DNA from: CAVUCH01 sp963697705
Lineage (GTDB): Bacteria > Acidobacteriota > Vicinamibacteria > Vicinamibacterales > JAENWD01
Direction of reading: 5' to 3'
Assembly: GCA_963697705.1 (NCBI GenBank)
Contig: CAVOPA010000017.1
Coordinates: 1,922,001 to 1,986,000 of the forward strand
Length of the DNA stretch: 64,000 bases
Shown: positions 40,287 to 51,762 of the stretch, in pieces
How the letters are laid out: each line of letters opens with the position of its first letter
Position numbering within the stretch: position 1 is the first letter of the stretch
Translations under genes and position numbers: made by a program
The notes under the pieces: generated by a model
Database searches by the model: none
What the model saw: the letters and a program-made list of their open reading frames with translations, nothing else
Told to the model about the DNA's origin: nothing

Positions 40287-41691
40287 GTGCGGTCAGGCCT
40301 GATCGGTCTGGCGGCTCTCGTGTTCGGCCTTGCCGTCGCCGGCACGCCGATTCGTGCGCAGCAGCCGGCGCCGGCGCCGCCGCCCGCGGCGCAACAGCCC
40401 TCGGCCGAGCCGCCGGCGCCAGCATCGGTCGCCACCGGTTCGGCGGCCGCCCAGCCGGTCTTCGAGCGCGTGGTGCTCACGGCCGGACGGTCGACGGTGC
40501 TCGCGACCGAGTTCGACATCACGCGCATTGCCGTGACGAACCCCGCGATCGCCGATGCCGTCGTCGTGCAGCCGCGCGAGGTGCTGATCGATGGCAAGGC
40601 GCCGGGCACGATCAGCCTGATCATCTGGGGCGCCGCCACACGCAAGCAGTACGACGTGGTGGTCGATCCCGGCGTGGCGGCGCTTCAGCAGCAGTTCCAG
40701 AACCTCTTTCCCGGCGAAGACATCCGCGTCAGCGTCACGGAAGAAGCGCTGATCCTGTCGGGCAACGCCTCGAGCAACTCGGTGATGCTGCGGGCCGGCG
40801 AAATCGCGACGGCGACGTCGTCGAAACTGAAGGTCATCAACCTGCTCCAGCTCCCCGGCGGCAGCGAGAGCCAGCAGGTGATGCTGCAGGTGCGGTTCGC
40901 CGAGGTGAACCGCCGAGCCATTGCGGAGCTCGGCGTCAACTTCATCGTGAACAAGAGCGCCTGGGCGGCCCGCGCGACGACGGGGCAGTTTTCCGCGCCG
41001 ACGATCGATAACGACACAACGAACTTCGCCGATTTCCTCAACCTCTTCTTCTTTTCGCGCAGCCAGGGGATCGGCGCCGTGATGCGGGCGCTGAAGCAGA
41101 AGGGCCTCTTCCAGAGCCTGGCCGAGCCGAACCTGATTGCCTATAACGGTCAGGAAGCCAGCTTTCTGGCGGGCGGCGAGTTTCCCGTGCCCATCGTGCA
41201 GGGCGCCACCGGAACCGTCAGCGTGCAATTCAAGGAATTCGGCGTTCGGCTCACGTTCAAGCCGACGATTGCCGGCGACGTGATCCGGTTGAAGGTGCGG
41301 CCGGAGGTGAGCGCGCTCGACTTCAACAACGGCATCACCCTGAGCGGCTTCCGCATCCCCGCCCTGACGACGCGGCGCGCGGAGACGGATGTGGAGTTGC
41401 GCGACGGCCAGTCGTTTGCTATTGCCGGGTTGCTGAACAACATCGCGCAGGAGGACGGGGCCGCGATTCCGGTGCTGGGCAGCCTGCCGGTGATCGGCCC
41501 GCTGTTCAGGAGCAAGGCAAACCGTGCCGAGCGCACGGAGTTGATGGTTCTCATCACGCCGCGCCTGGTGCGGCCGCTCGATCCGGACGAGGTGCCGCCG
41601 CTGCCGACGACGAACGCGCCGTTCCTGCCGCCGGGCGACGGTGAAACCGAGCAAGCCGGTCGATGCTCCGCCGGTGAAGCCCGTCGGATAG
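40287..41691 (+). CDS. cpaC: Flp pilus secretin CpaC/RcpA (frame break near the end)
   Basis: About 467 residues. A signal peptide (IGLAALVFGLAVAGTPIRAQ) is followed by the N-terminal BON-like/N0 region (RSTVLATEFDITRIAVTNPAIADAV) and the secretin domain (QVMLQVRFAEVNRRAIAELGVNF, FLAGGEFPVPIVQG, FGVRLTFKPTIAGD, IPVLGSLPVIGPLFRS, ELMVLITPRLVRPL). It forms the outer-membrane pore of the pilus. One extra base near 41,638 moves the tail to KPSKPVDAPPVKPVG and a TAG at 41691; without correction the frame runs to 41729. The GTG at 40287 is used; TTG at 40268 lies in another frame. Confidence 0.93.
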
Positions 41692-41715
41692 TGATGCGTG
41701 CTCAGGGGAGGGCGT

Positions 41716-43135
41716 ATGAAGGCTCGTGAGTCGCTCGCCGCCAGGCTTCGGTCCGAAAACGGTGCCGTCCTCGTGTATGTGGCCGTGGCCATGATTGGCC
41801 TGGTGGCCTTCAGCGCCCTCAGCGTCGACTACGGCGTCATGTGGAGCAGCCGCCGGCAGGCGCAGAATGCCGCCGACGCGGCGGCGCACGCCGGCGCCGT
41901 GTCACTGGCCTTCGACAGCCCCACGGATTTCGAGCGCGCGCGCGCCGTAGCGGAAACCGTGGGCGAGACGAACACGGTGTTCGGAGGGACGCTGAACATC
42001 GACCGTGGCGCGGGCCAGGGCGACAATGCGGATCCAGCCCTGGACATCAGTTTCCCCCATGACGGCGCCGCCGCAGAGTGTCCGACACCCCTCACCGGGG
42101 GCACCTGCGTTCGCGCGAACGTGTACCGCAACGAAGGCAACAACCCGCTGCCGACCTTCTTCGGGCACATCTTCGGCCGGACGGAGCAAGGGGTGCGAGC
42201 CACGGCAACGGCGCAGATCGTCAGCGGCAATGCGAGCGACTGCCTGAAGCCGTGGGCGGTGGCGGACCGATGGACGGAGAACGTGAAGCGCGTCTGCACC
42301 AACGCGAACCAGTTTCCGCCGTGTAGCGGTTCGTGGCAGCCAAACCAGACGTGGAATATTTCGCAGACCTTCGACAGGTACGCCAAGACCGGAAACGTTT
42401 ACGGGATCGATGCCAGCATCACGGCCGCCGGGCAGACACCCGACGAATACATCCTGCCGTCCTACGATGCCGACGGCAATCCGATCGTGGGAACCGGCAG
42501 CGGCTTCAGCCTGACCAACACCGACGGCACGCTGCGCGACTACGGGCAGATGCTGAGCCTGAAGATCTCTTCGGGCAACACTGCGGTCTCGCCAGGGTGG
42601 TTCCAGGCGCTCGACCTGTCCTCGATCGAACTGCTCCGGAGGCGGCGCGAACCAGTACAAGTGCAACATCGAGAACTGTTCGGGCGTGACGAGAGGGATA
42701 GGCGACACGATCCCTGTCGAGACCGGCGGTATGTCCGGGCCAACCGTACAGGGCGTTCAGACCCTTACCGACAGGGATCCCGGTGCAACGTGGAACCCAG
42801 CGACGCGGAGCATCGAGGGAAGCTGCGCGCCTGGCGTCTGCGCCGACGGAATCTACCACGCCGACAGTCCGCGCATCGTCCCGGTCGCCCTGTTCGACGT
42901 GCAGACGTACCTCGCCACAAACCCGACTGGCACGGGTGGCTCAGTGACGATCAGAAATATCTTCGGGTTTTTCATCCTGACGCCGGCGCAGGCTGTCACT
43001 CTTAATCTCTCAACTCAGCAGGGCAACAACAACTCCGAAGTGTACGGCGTCATGATATCGGCGCCAGGCTTGACGAGGGGCTCGACCGTGACCGAGTCGT
43101 CGTCATTCCTGCGCGAAGTGATTCTCGTCCGCTGA
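41716..43135 (+). CDS. TadG-like pilus-associated protein (one frame break)
   Basis: About 472 residues. The N-terminus carries the TadG/TadE-like anchor (RSENGAVLVYVAVAMIGLVAFSALSVDYGVMW) and the following helix RRQAQNAADAAAHAGAVSLA. The remaining periplasmic part is acidic with several cysteines (ECPTPLTGGTC, DCLKPW, VCTNANQFPPC, CNIENC, SCAPGVCADG), likely disulfides. One extra C near 42,628 breaks the frame before SGGGANQYKCNIENC. The start at 41716 has AGGGGAGG upstream. Function in the pilus is unclear; homologues carry VWA-like parts, which are not obvious here. Confidence 0.82.
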
Positions 43136-43155
43136 CGCGTTCGGCAGGAGACGGC

Positions 43156-44301
43156 GTGCCTCTCACCATCACGATCGTAGGGACGTCCGACCGGCAGCTC
43201 GAGGAGTTGCTGCGCGCGCAGGACGTGCGCGTCAAGAGCCTGCCGGTCGGCGACCTGCTCGCGCTCGCGCAGGTGGCCACGTCACAGCCCGACGTCGTGG
43301 TGCTCGATATCCGCGACTCCAACACGCTGCCGCCGACGCTCAGCACGCTGCGCAGGCAGCATCCCACGACCGGTGTGGTGATCGTCGCCGCCAGGCTCGA
43401 CCCGATGCTGATGCTCGAGGCGATGCGTGCCGGGGTCAGCGAGTGGGTCTCGAACCCGGTGAGCGCCGACGACCTGCTGGGCGCCGTGGAGCGGGTGAGC
43501 ACGACCCGCACGGCCGGTGTGCAGGGGCAGCTCTTCGCGTTCGTCGGCGCAAAGGGCGGCGTGGGCACGACCACCCTCGCGGTCAACGTCGCGGCGGCTC
43601 TTGCCCGCGCGAGCGAGCAGCGCACGCTGATGATCGATCTGCACCTGTCCTACGGTGACGCGGCGGTCTTCTTCGGCGCCGAGCCGCGGTTTTCCGTGGT
43701 CGACGCGCTGGAGAACACGCACCGGCTGGACGAGTCGTTTTTCGACAGCCTCGTCGTGCCGACCAAGAGCAAGGTGCAGTTGCTCGCCTCCGCAGACCGT
43801 GGCACCCACGCCGCCGACCTGGGCCGCACAGGCACGCTGCTGCACTTCGCGTCGACGCACTACCGGTATACCTTCCTCGACGTGCCTCGCTCGGAGGCCG
43901 CGGCGCTCGACTCGCTGGAGGCGGCGACGACGATCGTGGTCGTGGCCAACCAGGAGCTCGCCACGGTCCGCAATGCGGGTCGCATGGTCACCACGCTGCG
44001 GCATCGCTACGGCAAGGACCGGCTCCAGGTGGTGCTCACGCGCTTCGACAAGCAGGCCGAAATCGGGCAGGAAGACGTGGAGCGCGTCATCGGCCTGCGC
44101 GTGAAGCACGTCGTGCCGAGTGATTACCGCCTGGCCGTGCAGGCGCTGAACAAGGGACGGCCGATCGCCCTCGATCCGGGCAACCGGCTGTCGGACGCGT
44201 TCAAGGCGATCGCGGCCGACCTGGCCGGCCTTCAGGTCGAGGAGACCGTCGAGACCCCGAAGGCGAACAGCATCTTTGGCAGGCTGACGGGACGAAAGTA
44301 A
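43156..44301 (+). CDS. cpaE: Pilus localisation ATPase CpaE/TadZ
   Basis: A 381-residue protein. The receiver-like N-domain (TITIVGTSDRQLEELL, VVVLDIRDSNTLPPTL) is followed by a ParA/MinD-like ATPase with deviant Walker A KGGVGTTTLAVNVA, LMIDLHLSYGDAAVFFG and FLDVPRSEAAALDSL. CpaE proteins set the polar or focal position of the Tad machine. Length and order are normal. The GTG start at 43156 follows a GGAG by 6 nt. No frame break. Confidence 0.92.
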   Translation: MPLTITIVGTSDRQLEELLRAQDVRVKSLPVGDLLALAQVATSQPDVVVLDIRDSNTLPPTLSTLRRQHPTTGVVIVAARLDPMLMLEAMRAGVSEWVSNPVSADDLLGAVERVSTTRTAGVQGQLFAFVGAKGGVGTTTLAVNVAAALARASEQRTLMIDLHLSYGDAAVFFGAEPRFSVVDALENTHRLDESFFDSLVVPTKSKVQLLASADRGTHAADLGRTGTLLHFASTHYRYTFLDVPRSEAAALDSLEAATTIVVVANQELATVRNAGRMVTTLRHRYGKDRLQVVLTRFDKQAEIGQEDVERVIGLRVKHVVPSDYRLAVQALNKGRPIALDPGNRLSDAFKAIAADLAGLQVEETVETPKANSIFGRLTGRK

Positions 44302-44314
44302 TTCGGAGCCTCTG

Positions 44315-45672
44315 ATGAACACCGAAGTGATCAAAAGCTCCGCACACCGCCACGAGGGGTGTTGCGGCTGCCGCTGCCGGCGACACGCGCAGCGCCCACT
44401 ATCAGAACCTCAAGGGGAAGGTGCACGCGGGGCTGCTGAACAAGCTGAACCTCGAACGGCTCACGCGCGTCAGCCGCCGCGAAGCCGAGCCCGAGATCCG
44501 CGAACTGATCAACCGGATGATCGAGGATGAGGCGCAGACGACGCCTCTCAGCCTGTACGAACGAGAGAACCTGATCACCGACGTCCTCGACGAGCTGTTC
44601 GGCCTCGGTCCGCTCGAGCAGCTGCTGAAGGATCGCGACATCTCGGACATCCTCGTGAATCGCCACGACCAGGTGTACATCGAGCGCAACGGCAAGCTCG
44701 AAGAAACCTCGATCGTGTTTCGCGACGACCGGCACCTGATGCAGATCATCGAGCGGATCGTCAGCACGGTCGGACGTCGCATCGACGAGTCGAGCCCCAT
44801 GGTCGACGCGCGCCTCGCAGGATGGCTCGCGCGTCAACGCCATCATCCCGCCGCTGGCGCTCGACGGTCCGACGCTGTCGATCCGGCGCTTCCGGACGGA
44901 CCGGCTGGGCGCGCAGGATCTGGTGGAGCGTCAATCGCTCACCCAGCCGATGCTGAGCTTTCTGCATGCCGCCGTGGCGAGCCGGTTGAACGTCATCGTG
45001 TCGGGCGGCACGGGCGCGGGCAAGACGACCCTGCTCAACATTCTCTCGTCGTTCATCGGCGACACCGAGCGCGTGGTCACGATCGAGGATGCGGCGGAAC
45101 TGATGTTGCGCCAGCGCCACGTCGTGCGGCTCGAGACGAGGCCGCCCAACATCGAAGGCAAGGGGCAGGTGCGCGCGCGGGATCTCGTCATCAACGCCCT
45201 CCGTATGCGTCCCGATCGCATCATCGTCGGCGAGGTGCGCGGCGCCGAGGCGCTCGACATGCTGCAGGCGATGAACACGGGCCACGACGGCAGCTTGACC
45301 ACCGTTCACGCCAATTCGCCGCGCGACGCGCTCTATCGTCTCGACACGATGGTGGCGATGGCCAACCTGAACATCCCGGAGCGTGCGATTCGCCAGCAGG
45401 TCTCCTCGGCGGTCGATCTCGTCGTCCAGGTCACGCGGCTCGCCGACGGGACGCGCCGGATCACCGCCGTCGCGGAGGTGACCGGCATGGAGGGCGAGGT
45501 GATCACCATGCAGGACATCTTCCTGTTCGAGAAGCTGGGTGTGGCGCCTGGCGGGAAGGTGACCGGCCGTTTCCGGGCGACGGGCATCCGGCCGAAGTGC
45601 AGCGAGCGCCTCGCCGCTGCGGGCCACCCGCTGCCGATGGAGCTGTTCGACCACGTGCTGATGGTGGCCTAG
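44315..45672 (+). CDS. cpaF: Tad pilus ATPase CpaF/TadA (two frame breaks)
   Basis: About 452 residues after joining. This type II/IV secretion ATPase powers pilus assembly: NLERLTRVSRREAEPEIREL and LGPLEQLLKDRDISDILVN in the N-domain, then Walker A GGTGAGKTTLLN, the Asp box TIEDAAELMLRQ, Walker B DRIIVGEVRGAEALDML and the His box TTVHANSPRDAL. Extra bases near 44,348 and 44,820 break the frame; the second lies in the family motif DARLADGSRVNAIIPPLAL. It starts 13 nt after cpaE. Confidence 0.92.
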
Positions 45673-45678
45673 AGAGCC

Positions 45679-46661
45679 ATGCCGAACCCGGTCCTGATCA
45701 CCTTCGTCGTCGTGATGTCCGTCGTATTCGGATCGTACTGGCTGTTCGTTGCCCGCGGGGAGGTGGCGGAACAGAGCGCGCTCAGGAAGCGCCTGCGCGG
45801 CGGCGGCACCAAGCGCGTCGCCGGCGGCGCCGGATCCGCCAGCAGCCTCGTGCGGATCGATCCGCCGTACAGCGAAATCCCGGCGTTCGATGATCTGCTC
45901 AGGCGCGTCCGCTTCATCAGCAGTCCGACGCAGCTGCTCATCGACAGGGCGGGCCTCACGATCACGGTCGGCGTGCTCGTCTCGGCGTCACTGGCGCTGG
46001 CCGTCGGAGCGTTCGGCCTGGTGTTGTACCTGACCGAGTGGCCGCTGATCGCGGCGCCGTTCGCGCTGTTCGGCGGGTTCATCCCCGTGTTCGTCGTCCG
46101 CCTGCTCGCGACCCATCGCATGCGCAAGTTCGAGGAGCAGTTCCCGGAGGCCATCGACCTGCTCGCCCGCGCGCTCCGGGCCGGGCACGCGTTCACCACC
46201 GGGCTCTCGCTGGTGGCGGAGGAAATGCCGGAGCCGGTCGGCACCGAGTTCAAGCTGGCGTACGACCGCCAGAACTTCGGGATGCCGCTGCCGGACGCGC
46301 TGCGCGACCTGGGCCGCCGCGTGCCGCTCATCGACGCGCGCTTCTTCGTCACCGCCGTGCTGACGCAGCGCGAGGTCGGCGGCAATCTGTCGGAAGTGCT
46401 CGAGAACCTGTCCGAGGTCGTCCGTGAGCGCTTCCGCGTCAAGCGCCAGGTCCGTGTCATCACGGCCCACTCGCGCATGACCGGCGTGGGTGCTCGCGCT
46501 CATGCCCCCGCTGCTCGGCGCGATCATGACCATCCTGTCACCCAAGCAGCATGAGCGTGCTCTGGACGGATCCGATCGGCATCAAGATGGTCGTCGGCGC
46601 CGTCATTCTGCAGATCCTCGGCACGCTCATCATTCGAAAGCTCGTGAACATCGAGTACTGA
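45679..46661 (+). CDS. tadB: Tad pilus inner-membrane protein TadB (two frame breaks)
   Basis: About 326 residues. T2SSF-type membrane platform protein: N-terminal span (VLITFVVVMSVVFGSYWLFV), two spans near 100-145, the T2SSF domain (EEQFPEAIDLLARALRAGHAFTTGLSLVAEEM, TAVLTQREVGGNLSEVLENLS) and C-terminal spans. Extra bases near 46,487 and 46,545 split the end; continuations are WVLALMPPLLGAIMTILS and MSVLWTDPIGIKMVVGAVI. It starts 6 nt after cpaF. Confidence 0.9.
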
Positions 46662-46673
46662 GTGACCGGATCC

Positions 46674-47583
46674 ATGCCACCGCAGCTCCTGATCGCGCTT
46701 GCCCTCGTGTTCGTGTCGGTTGCAGCGCTCACGGATCATCGTCGCGTCGGCGTGCTCGACCGCGCGTCGCCGGAGCGGCGTCGCCTGCGCGAAATGGCAA
46801 CCGCCGGCGCCGGCGCGGGGCCCGTCGGGCCCATGACCCTCACCGACACGACTGCGGGCCTGACGAAGAAGGTGTCGGCGATTGATCCCCAAGTCGCCGA
46901 AGGACATGACCAAGCTCCAGCGGCGGCTCACGAGGGCGGGGTACAAGAGTCCGGCCGTCGCGGTGATCTACTCGATGGCCGAGATGGTGCTGCCGGTCGT
47001 GCTCGGGATCACCGTCCTGACCTACTTCGGCACGAAGTCCGGCGTGATCTTCGCGCTGCTCGCGGCCGTGATCGGGTACGCGCTACCGGGATTCTGGCTC
47101 GCGAACCGCACCGCGGCACGCCAGAAGCAGATCGTCAACGGCTTGCCCGATGCGCTCGACCTGATGATCGTGTGTGTGGAGGCCGGCGCCGCGCTCGATC
47201 AGGCGGTCGTCAAGGCCAGCGAGGAACTGTCGATCGCGTATCCGGTCCTCGCCGAGGAACTCCGTGTCATCAACACCGAGATCCGGGCGGGGAAGCCGCG
47301 ACTCGAAGCCTTCAGGAATTTCGCCTCGCGCACCGGCGTCGACGACGTCCGCTCGCTGGTGGCGATGCTGGTGCAGACCGATCGGTTCGGCACGAGCGTG
47401 GCACAGGCGCTGCGCACGCACGCCCAGGTGGCGCGCACCAAGAGGCGCCAGGCAGCAGAGGAGCGGGCGGCGAAGCTTGGCGTGAAGATGGTGTTTCCGC
47501 TCGTGTTCTTCCTCTTTCCCGCGATGTACGTGGTAGTGTTGGGGCCGGCGGTCATCAAGATCATGCAGTTCCTGCTTCAATGA
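46674..47583 (+). CDS. tadC: Tad pilus inner-membrane protein TadC (one frame break)
   Basis: About 302 residues. It is the second T2SSF platform protein: N-terminal span (LLIALALVFVSVAALT), LQRRLTRAGYKSPAVAVIYSMAEM, the pair of spans VVLGITVLTYF and VIFALLAAVIGYALPGFWLANRT, then LPDALDLMIVCVEAGAALDQAV and VAMLVQTDRFGTSVAQALRTHA, and a C-terminal span (MVFPLVFFLFPAMYVVVLGPAVI). One extra base near 46,882 breaks the frame. ATG at 46674 or GTG at 46662 is possible. Confidence 0.9.
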
Positions 47584-47616
47584 CCGCGTAATCGATTCAG
47601 ACAGGAGTCGCCAAAC

Positions 47617-47709
47617 GTGAGTACGTCAAGCATTGTAGTCACCGTCGCTGCGCTCGTGTGCCTTGTGCTCTACCTGATGCGGCGCCGCGAGCCGCCTCTC
47701 GAAGGATGA
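47617..47709 (+). CDS. Thirty-residue single-span membrane peptide
   Basis: GTG start with AGGAG 9 nt upstream (47603-47607). The peptide reads STSSIVVTVAALVCLVLYLM then RRRE and a short acidic end, so one membrane helix with a cytoplasmic basic edge is expected. It fits exactly between tadC and the lipoprotein gene. Such small spans occur in secretion loci, but no family is known to me. Confidence 0.5.
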   Translation: MSTSSIVVTVAALVCLVLYLMRRREPPLEG

Positions 47710-47715
47710 CGATTA

Positions 47716-48404
47716 GTGCGACGGACGATCGTGCGTCCTGGCGACCGGTCTCGTCGCCAGCCTCTTCGTGTCGGCGTGCGCGACAGGGCCCACGAACCGG
47801 TTCATCCAGAGATCCGGTTCCGGGCCGATCGAGGTTGAGCAGAAGCTACAACCCAAGTCGCGCACGCCGGCGTCTCCCACACGCGTCCCGACCCAGTTGC
47901 CTCCGATCCGCGCACTTGCATCGAACAGCGTCACAACGGCGGAGGGCACGCAGCCGGAACTGCGTGACGGGTTGTCGTCGCTGCAGCGTGCGCCGTCCGC
48001 TGCCGCGCACCTGCGCGTGGCGTCGGCGTACGCGCACGCCGGCGTGTACGACCTCGCGATCGATCATTTCGATCGCGCGCTCGGCCTCGATGCCAGGCTG
48101 GCCGGCGCGTACGATGGCCGGGCACGGGTGTGGCGGGAGTGGCACCTGCTCGCGCCGGCACTCTCCGACGCGACGCGTGCCGTGTATTACGCGCCCCGCT
48201 CTCCCGAAGCGCGAAACACGATGGGCACCGTCCTGCTGGCCTTGAGCGATCGCGACGGCCGCGGCGGCGGCCTTCCGCTGTGCGCTGGCGCTCGACCCGA
48301 CCGCGGCGTACGCGCTGGCCAACCTCTCCAGGCTTGGCGAGGTGCCCGAGGGCATACCCCCGGCGTGTGGCCCTGCTCTGCGGAAACGCCGCCTCGCGCA
48401 GTAG
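47716..48404 (+). CDS. TadD-like TPR lipoprotein (two frame breaks)
   Basis: About 228 residues after joining. The GTG at 47716 gives a basic start (MRRTIV), and after one extra base near 47,735 the lipoprotein signal VLATGLVASLFVSAC follows (lipobox VSAC). Helical TPR-like pairs occur (AAHLRVASAYAHAGVYDLAIDHFDRALGLDARLAGAYDGRARVWREW). A second extra base near 48,265 is followed by AFRCALALDPTAAYALANLSRLG. In Tad loci the TadD lipoprotein supports secretin assembly at the outer membrane; position and features suit that role. Confidence 0.72.
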
Positions 48405-48437
48405 CCGAACGGCCCTGCCTGCACTTCGGTTGACTCG

Positions 48438-49769
48438 ATGACTGACACGCGGATCTTCGACGTCGTGCCGCATCCGACGGCACCCAAGACGCTCCAGGAG
48501 GCCGGCCTGTCGCTGGACCTCCTCGTCCAGCTCGCGCTCAAGACGCTCCACTTCGTCGGTGAGTTGACTGGCGCCGAGTTGGCGTCCCGTCTCGGTCTGC
48601 GCTACTCCGTCATCGAGCCCGCCATGCTGATGCTGAAGTCGCACCAGCACGTCGACGTCGGCGGCGGGAGCATGATTGGCGGACCGTCGTACCGATTCCG
48701 CATCACCGACGCCGGCCGCACGCGGGCCCAGTTGTTCCTCGAGAGCAGCCACTACGTGGGGGCGGCGCCGGTGCCGGTTGCGCACTATCGACGCTACATG
48801 AAGGCGTTCCGGGAGCGCGCCCCGAGAACGGCGTTTCGCAGCCGGATACAGGATGCGTTCTCGCACCTGGTCGTCAGCCAGCGAGTACTCGATCAGCTTG
48901 GGCCGGCGATCAACGCCGGCCACTCGATGTTCGTGTACGGCCCCCCAGGGAACGGCAAGACGGTGATTTCGCAGGCAATCCAGAAGCTGCTCGACGGCGA
49001 CATCCACGTGCCCCACGCGCTCGAGGTCGAGGGCTCCATCGTCCGCCTGTACGACCCCGTCCTGCACCAGCAGGTGGTGTCGTCTGATGACTCGTCGCGG
49101 CTCTCCGGTGGTGACGACGTCGATCGGCGGTGGGCCGTTTGCCGCCGCCCGCTGGTCATGGTCGGCGGAGAGCTGTCGATGGACGGGTTGGAGCTCAGCT
49201 ACAACTCGACATCGGGCTTCTACAAGGCGCCAGTGCAGGCCGTCGCCAATGGTGGCGTGCTGGTCATCGACGACTTCGGCCGCCAGCGCATGAAGCCGCG
49301 CGAGCTGCTGAATCGCTGGATCGTGCCGCTCGAGACCGGCGTCGACTTCCTCACACTGAATACCGGGCAGAAGTTCGATTTTCCGTTCCAGGTGCTGGTG
49401 GTCTTCGCGACGAACATTCGCCCGCTCGAACTGGTCGACGAGGCGTTTCTGCGGCGCATCCAGTACAAGGTGTTCTGCGAGAGCCCCACGCGCGACGAGT
49501 TCGTGCGGATATTCCGCAACTACTGCGCGGGACGGGGCATCGCCTTCGAGCCGCACGTCGTCGAAAGCTTGCTCGCCAGCTACTACGAGCCCCGCGGCAT
49601 CCCGCTGCGCGGCTGCCAGCCCCGCGACCTGATCGAGCACGCGCTTTCCCTCGCGGAGTACATGGGAGAGCCGCTGGAGCTGACGCCGGCGTTGTTGCGA
49701 GCGGCTTGTGACAGCTATTTCGTGGACGACTCCGATGCCGCGTCGTCGTCTTCTGCGTACCATGCATGA
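48438..49769 (+). CDS. AAA+ ATPase at the end of the Tad locus
   Basis: A 443-residue protein. The N-domain (GLSLDLLVQLALKTLHFVGELTGAELASRLGL) resembles a winged helix. The AAA+ part has Walker A VYGPPGNGKTVISQAI, Walker B VLVIDDFGRQRM and sensor-like VVFATNIRPLELVDEAFLRRIQYK. It lacks an obvious secretion-ATPase signature and is probably a separate remodelling ATPase. The stop overlaps the ATG of the VWA gene (ATGA). AAA+ with VWA partners often form MoxR/ravA-like chaperone pairs, so the two genes may act together; that is inference. Confidence 0.85.
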   Translation: MTDTRIFDVVPHPTAPKTLQEAGLSLDLLVQLALKTLHFVGELTGAELASRLGLRYSVIEPAMLMLKSHQHVDVGGGSMIGGPSYRFRITDAGRTRAQLFLESSHYVGAAPVPVAHYRRYMKAFRERAPRTAFRSRIQDAFSHLVVSQRVLDQLGPAINAGHSMFVYGPPGNGKTVISQAIQKLLDGDIHVPHALEVEGSIVRLYDPVLHQQVVSSDDSSRLSGGDDVDRRWAVCRRPLVMVGGELSMDGLELSYNSTSGFYKAPVQAVANGGVLVIDDFGRQRMKPRELLNRWIVPLETGVDFLTLNTGQKFDFPFQVLVVFATNIRPLELVDEAFLRRIQYKVFCESPTRDEFVRIFRNYCAGRGIAFEPHVVESLLASYYEPRGIPLRGCQPRDLIEHALSLAEYMGEPLELTPALLRAACDSYFVDDSDAASSSSAYHA

Positions 49770-51759
49770 GGGCCGCGGGGGAATTGATCCGACGGCCTTC
49801 GATGTGGGCGATCGCGGCCCTCGTGCTGCTTGCCGTGCAGCCCGCCGCGAGCCTTTCTCAGTCCGCTGATCAGAACGAGCCGCTCTCGATCCGCATCACG
49901 TCGCCACTGGGCCGCACGGGTGTCGCCGGCGTTGTCCGGATCGTGGCCCAGGTGCACGCGCCTCCCGGCGCCGCGCTCAACCCCGTCCGCATCTTCGTCG
50001 ACAACGTGCTGCTCGGGGAGGTTGCCGATGGCCCGCCCTGGGCGGTCGAGTGGACCGACGAGAACCCGTTCACGCCGCGCGAAATCGCCGCCGAGGTGAG
50101 CGACGCGCTCGGCCACAAGGCTCGCGACGTCGTGCTGCTGAAGCCGTTCGAGGTGGTGGAGAAGGCGGAGGTCTCGAGCGTCATCCTCGAGACCTCGGTG
50201 CAGGATCGGTTCGGGCGTTTCGTGACCGGCATTCCGCCCGCGGGCTTCACCGTGCTCGAAGACAGCGTGCCGCAGACGCTCGACCTCCTCCGGTCGGAGT
50301 CGCTGCCGGCGACCTACACGCTGCTCGTGGATCGCAGCCAGAGCATGGGCCGGCGCATCGAGTTCGTCCGCGACGCGGCTGCGGCGCTCACGGGCTACCT
50401 CCGTCCGCAGGATCGGATCATCGTCGCGCCGTTCTCGAAGACGATCGGGCCGGTGACCGGGCCCACCGACGATCGCCAGACGGTGTCGGACGCCATTCGC
50501 GGCATCCGTGCGAGCGGCGGCACCGCCATCCTCGACTGCCTGGAGGCGGCGTCGCGGCTCATCACGGGCGTCGAGGGCCGCCACGCGATCGTGCTCATCA
50601 CCGATGGCTACGACGAGCACAGCAGCCGCCCGTTCGAGCAGGTGCTGGCGACGGTGCAGAAGAGCGGCGCGTCCGTCTACGTCGTCGGCATCGGCGGCGT
50701 CGCAGGGATCTCCATCCGCGGCGAGCGCCTGCTGAAGCGGCTCGCCGCCGAAACGGGCGGGAAGGCCTTTTTCCCGGCCCGCGAAATCGAGCTCCGTCCG
50801 GTGCACGAGCAGGTCGCGTCGGATGTGCAGCTGCGCTACCTTCTGAGCTATACGCCGAAGAACCAGAAGGTGGATGGCACCTGGCGCCAGGTGACGGTCA
50901 CCACGACCGATCCCACGTGGGTGGTCCGCACCCGGCCGGGTTACTTCGCCCCGAGGCCGCCGCCGGTGCGGCCGGCAATCGAGTTCACGATGGTCGACGC
51001 GAACCGGCGACTGCTGAACGTGTCCGCGGACACGCTTCGCGTCATCGAGGACGGCGTCGAGCAGCCGGTAGACGTGTTCCAGGAGGCGGTGACACCGGTG
51101 TCGATCGTCTTCGCGCTCGACACGAGCGGCAGCATGCGGAGGGTCGCCGACGACGTGAAGTCGGCGGCGCGCAGCTTTGTCGAGTCGCTCCGGCCGCAGG
51201 ATCCGCTTGGCCTCGTCCTGTTCTCCGATCGCGCACTGTTCGCACACGACATCAGCACCACGCGCAAGTGGAGCCTGGATGCGATCGACAAATACGAGGC
51301 GGTCGGCGGCACGGCGCTTGTACGACGCGCTCTACGTTGCCTTGATGCGGCTACGGGGAGTCGAAGGCCGGCGCGTCGTCGTGGTGATGACCGACGGGCG
51401 CGACGAGAACAACAAGGGCGACGGCCCCGGCAGCGTCCACCGGCTCGACGACGTGCTTGATCGGCTGAAGAGCGTCGACGCGACCGTGTTCACGATCGGC
51501 CTCGGCACCAATATCGATCGCGGGTTGCTGGAGCGGCTCGCGGCGGACTCGGGCGGTGAGTCGGCGTTCCCGCTGGACGTCATCGACGCTGCCCCAGGAG
51601 TTCCGGCGCGTGATCGAGAACCTGCGGAAGCGGTACGTCATCTCCTACACGTCGACGAACTCGAGCCGCGACGGGCAGTGGCGCAAGGTGCAGATCCTGA
51701 GCACGACTCCCGGCGTGACATCCGTGAGCCGCGGCGGGTACTTCGCACCGCCGCAATAG
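49766..51759 (+). CDS. Exported protein with two VWA domains (two frame breaks)
   Basis: About 663 residues after joining. A signal-like segment (AIAALVLLAVQPAASLSQS) is followed by an Ig-like part and two VWFA-related domains of the acidobacterial type. The first has the metal-site string LLVDRSQSMGR with TLVDRSxS-like order, the second FALDTSGSMRR (DxSxS). Both domains end with the family tail (LLSYTPKNQKVDGTWRQV... and ISYTSTNSSRDGQWRKV, then GYFAP). Extra bases near 51,315 and 51,590 split the second domain. It overlaps the AAA+ gene by 4 nt. Likely an adhesion or assembly partner. Confidence 0.87.
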
Positions 51760-51762
51760 TGC

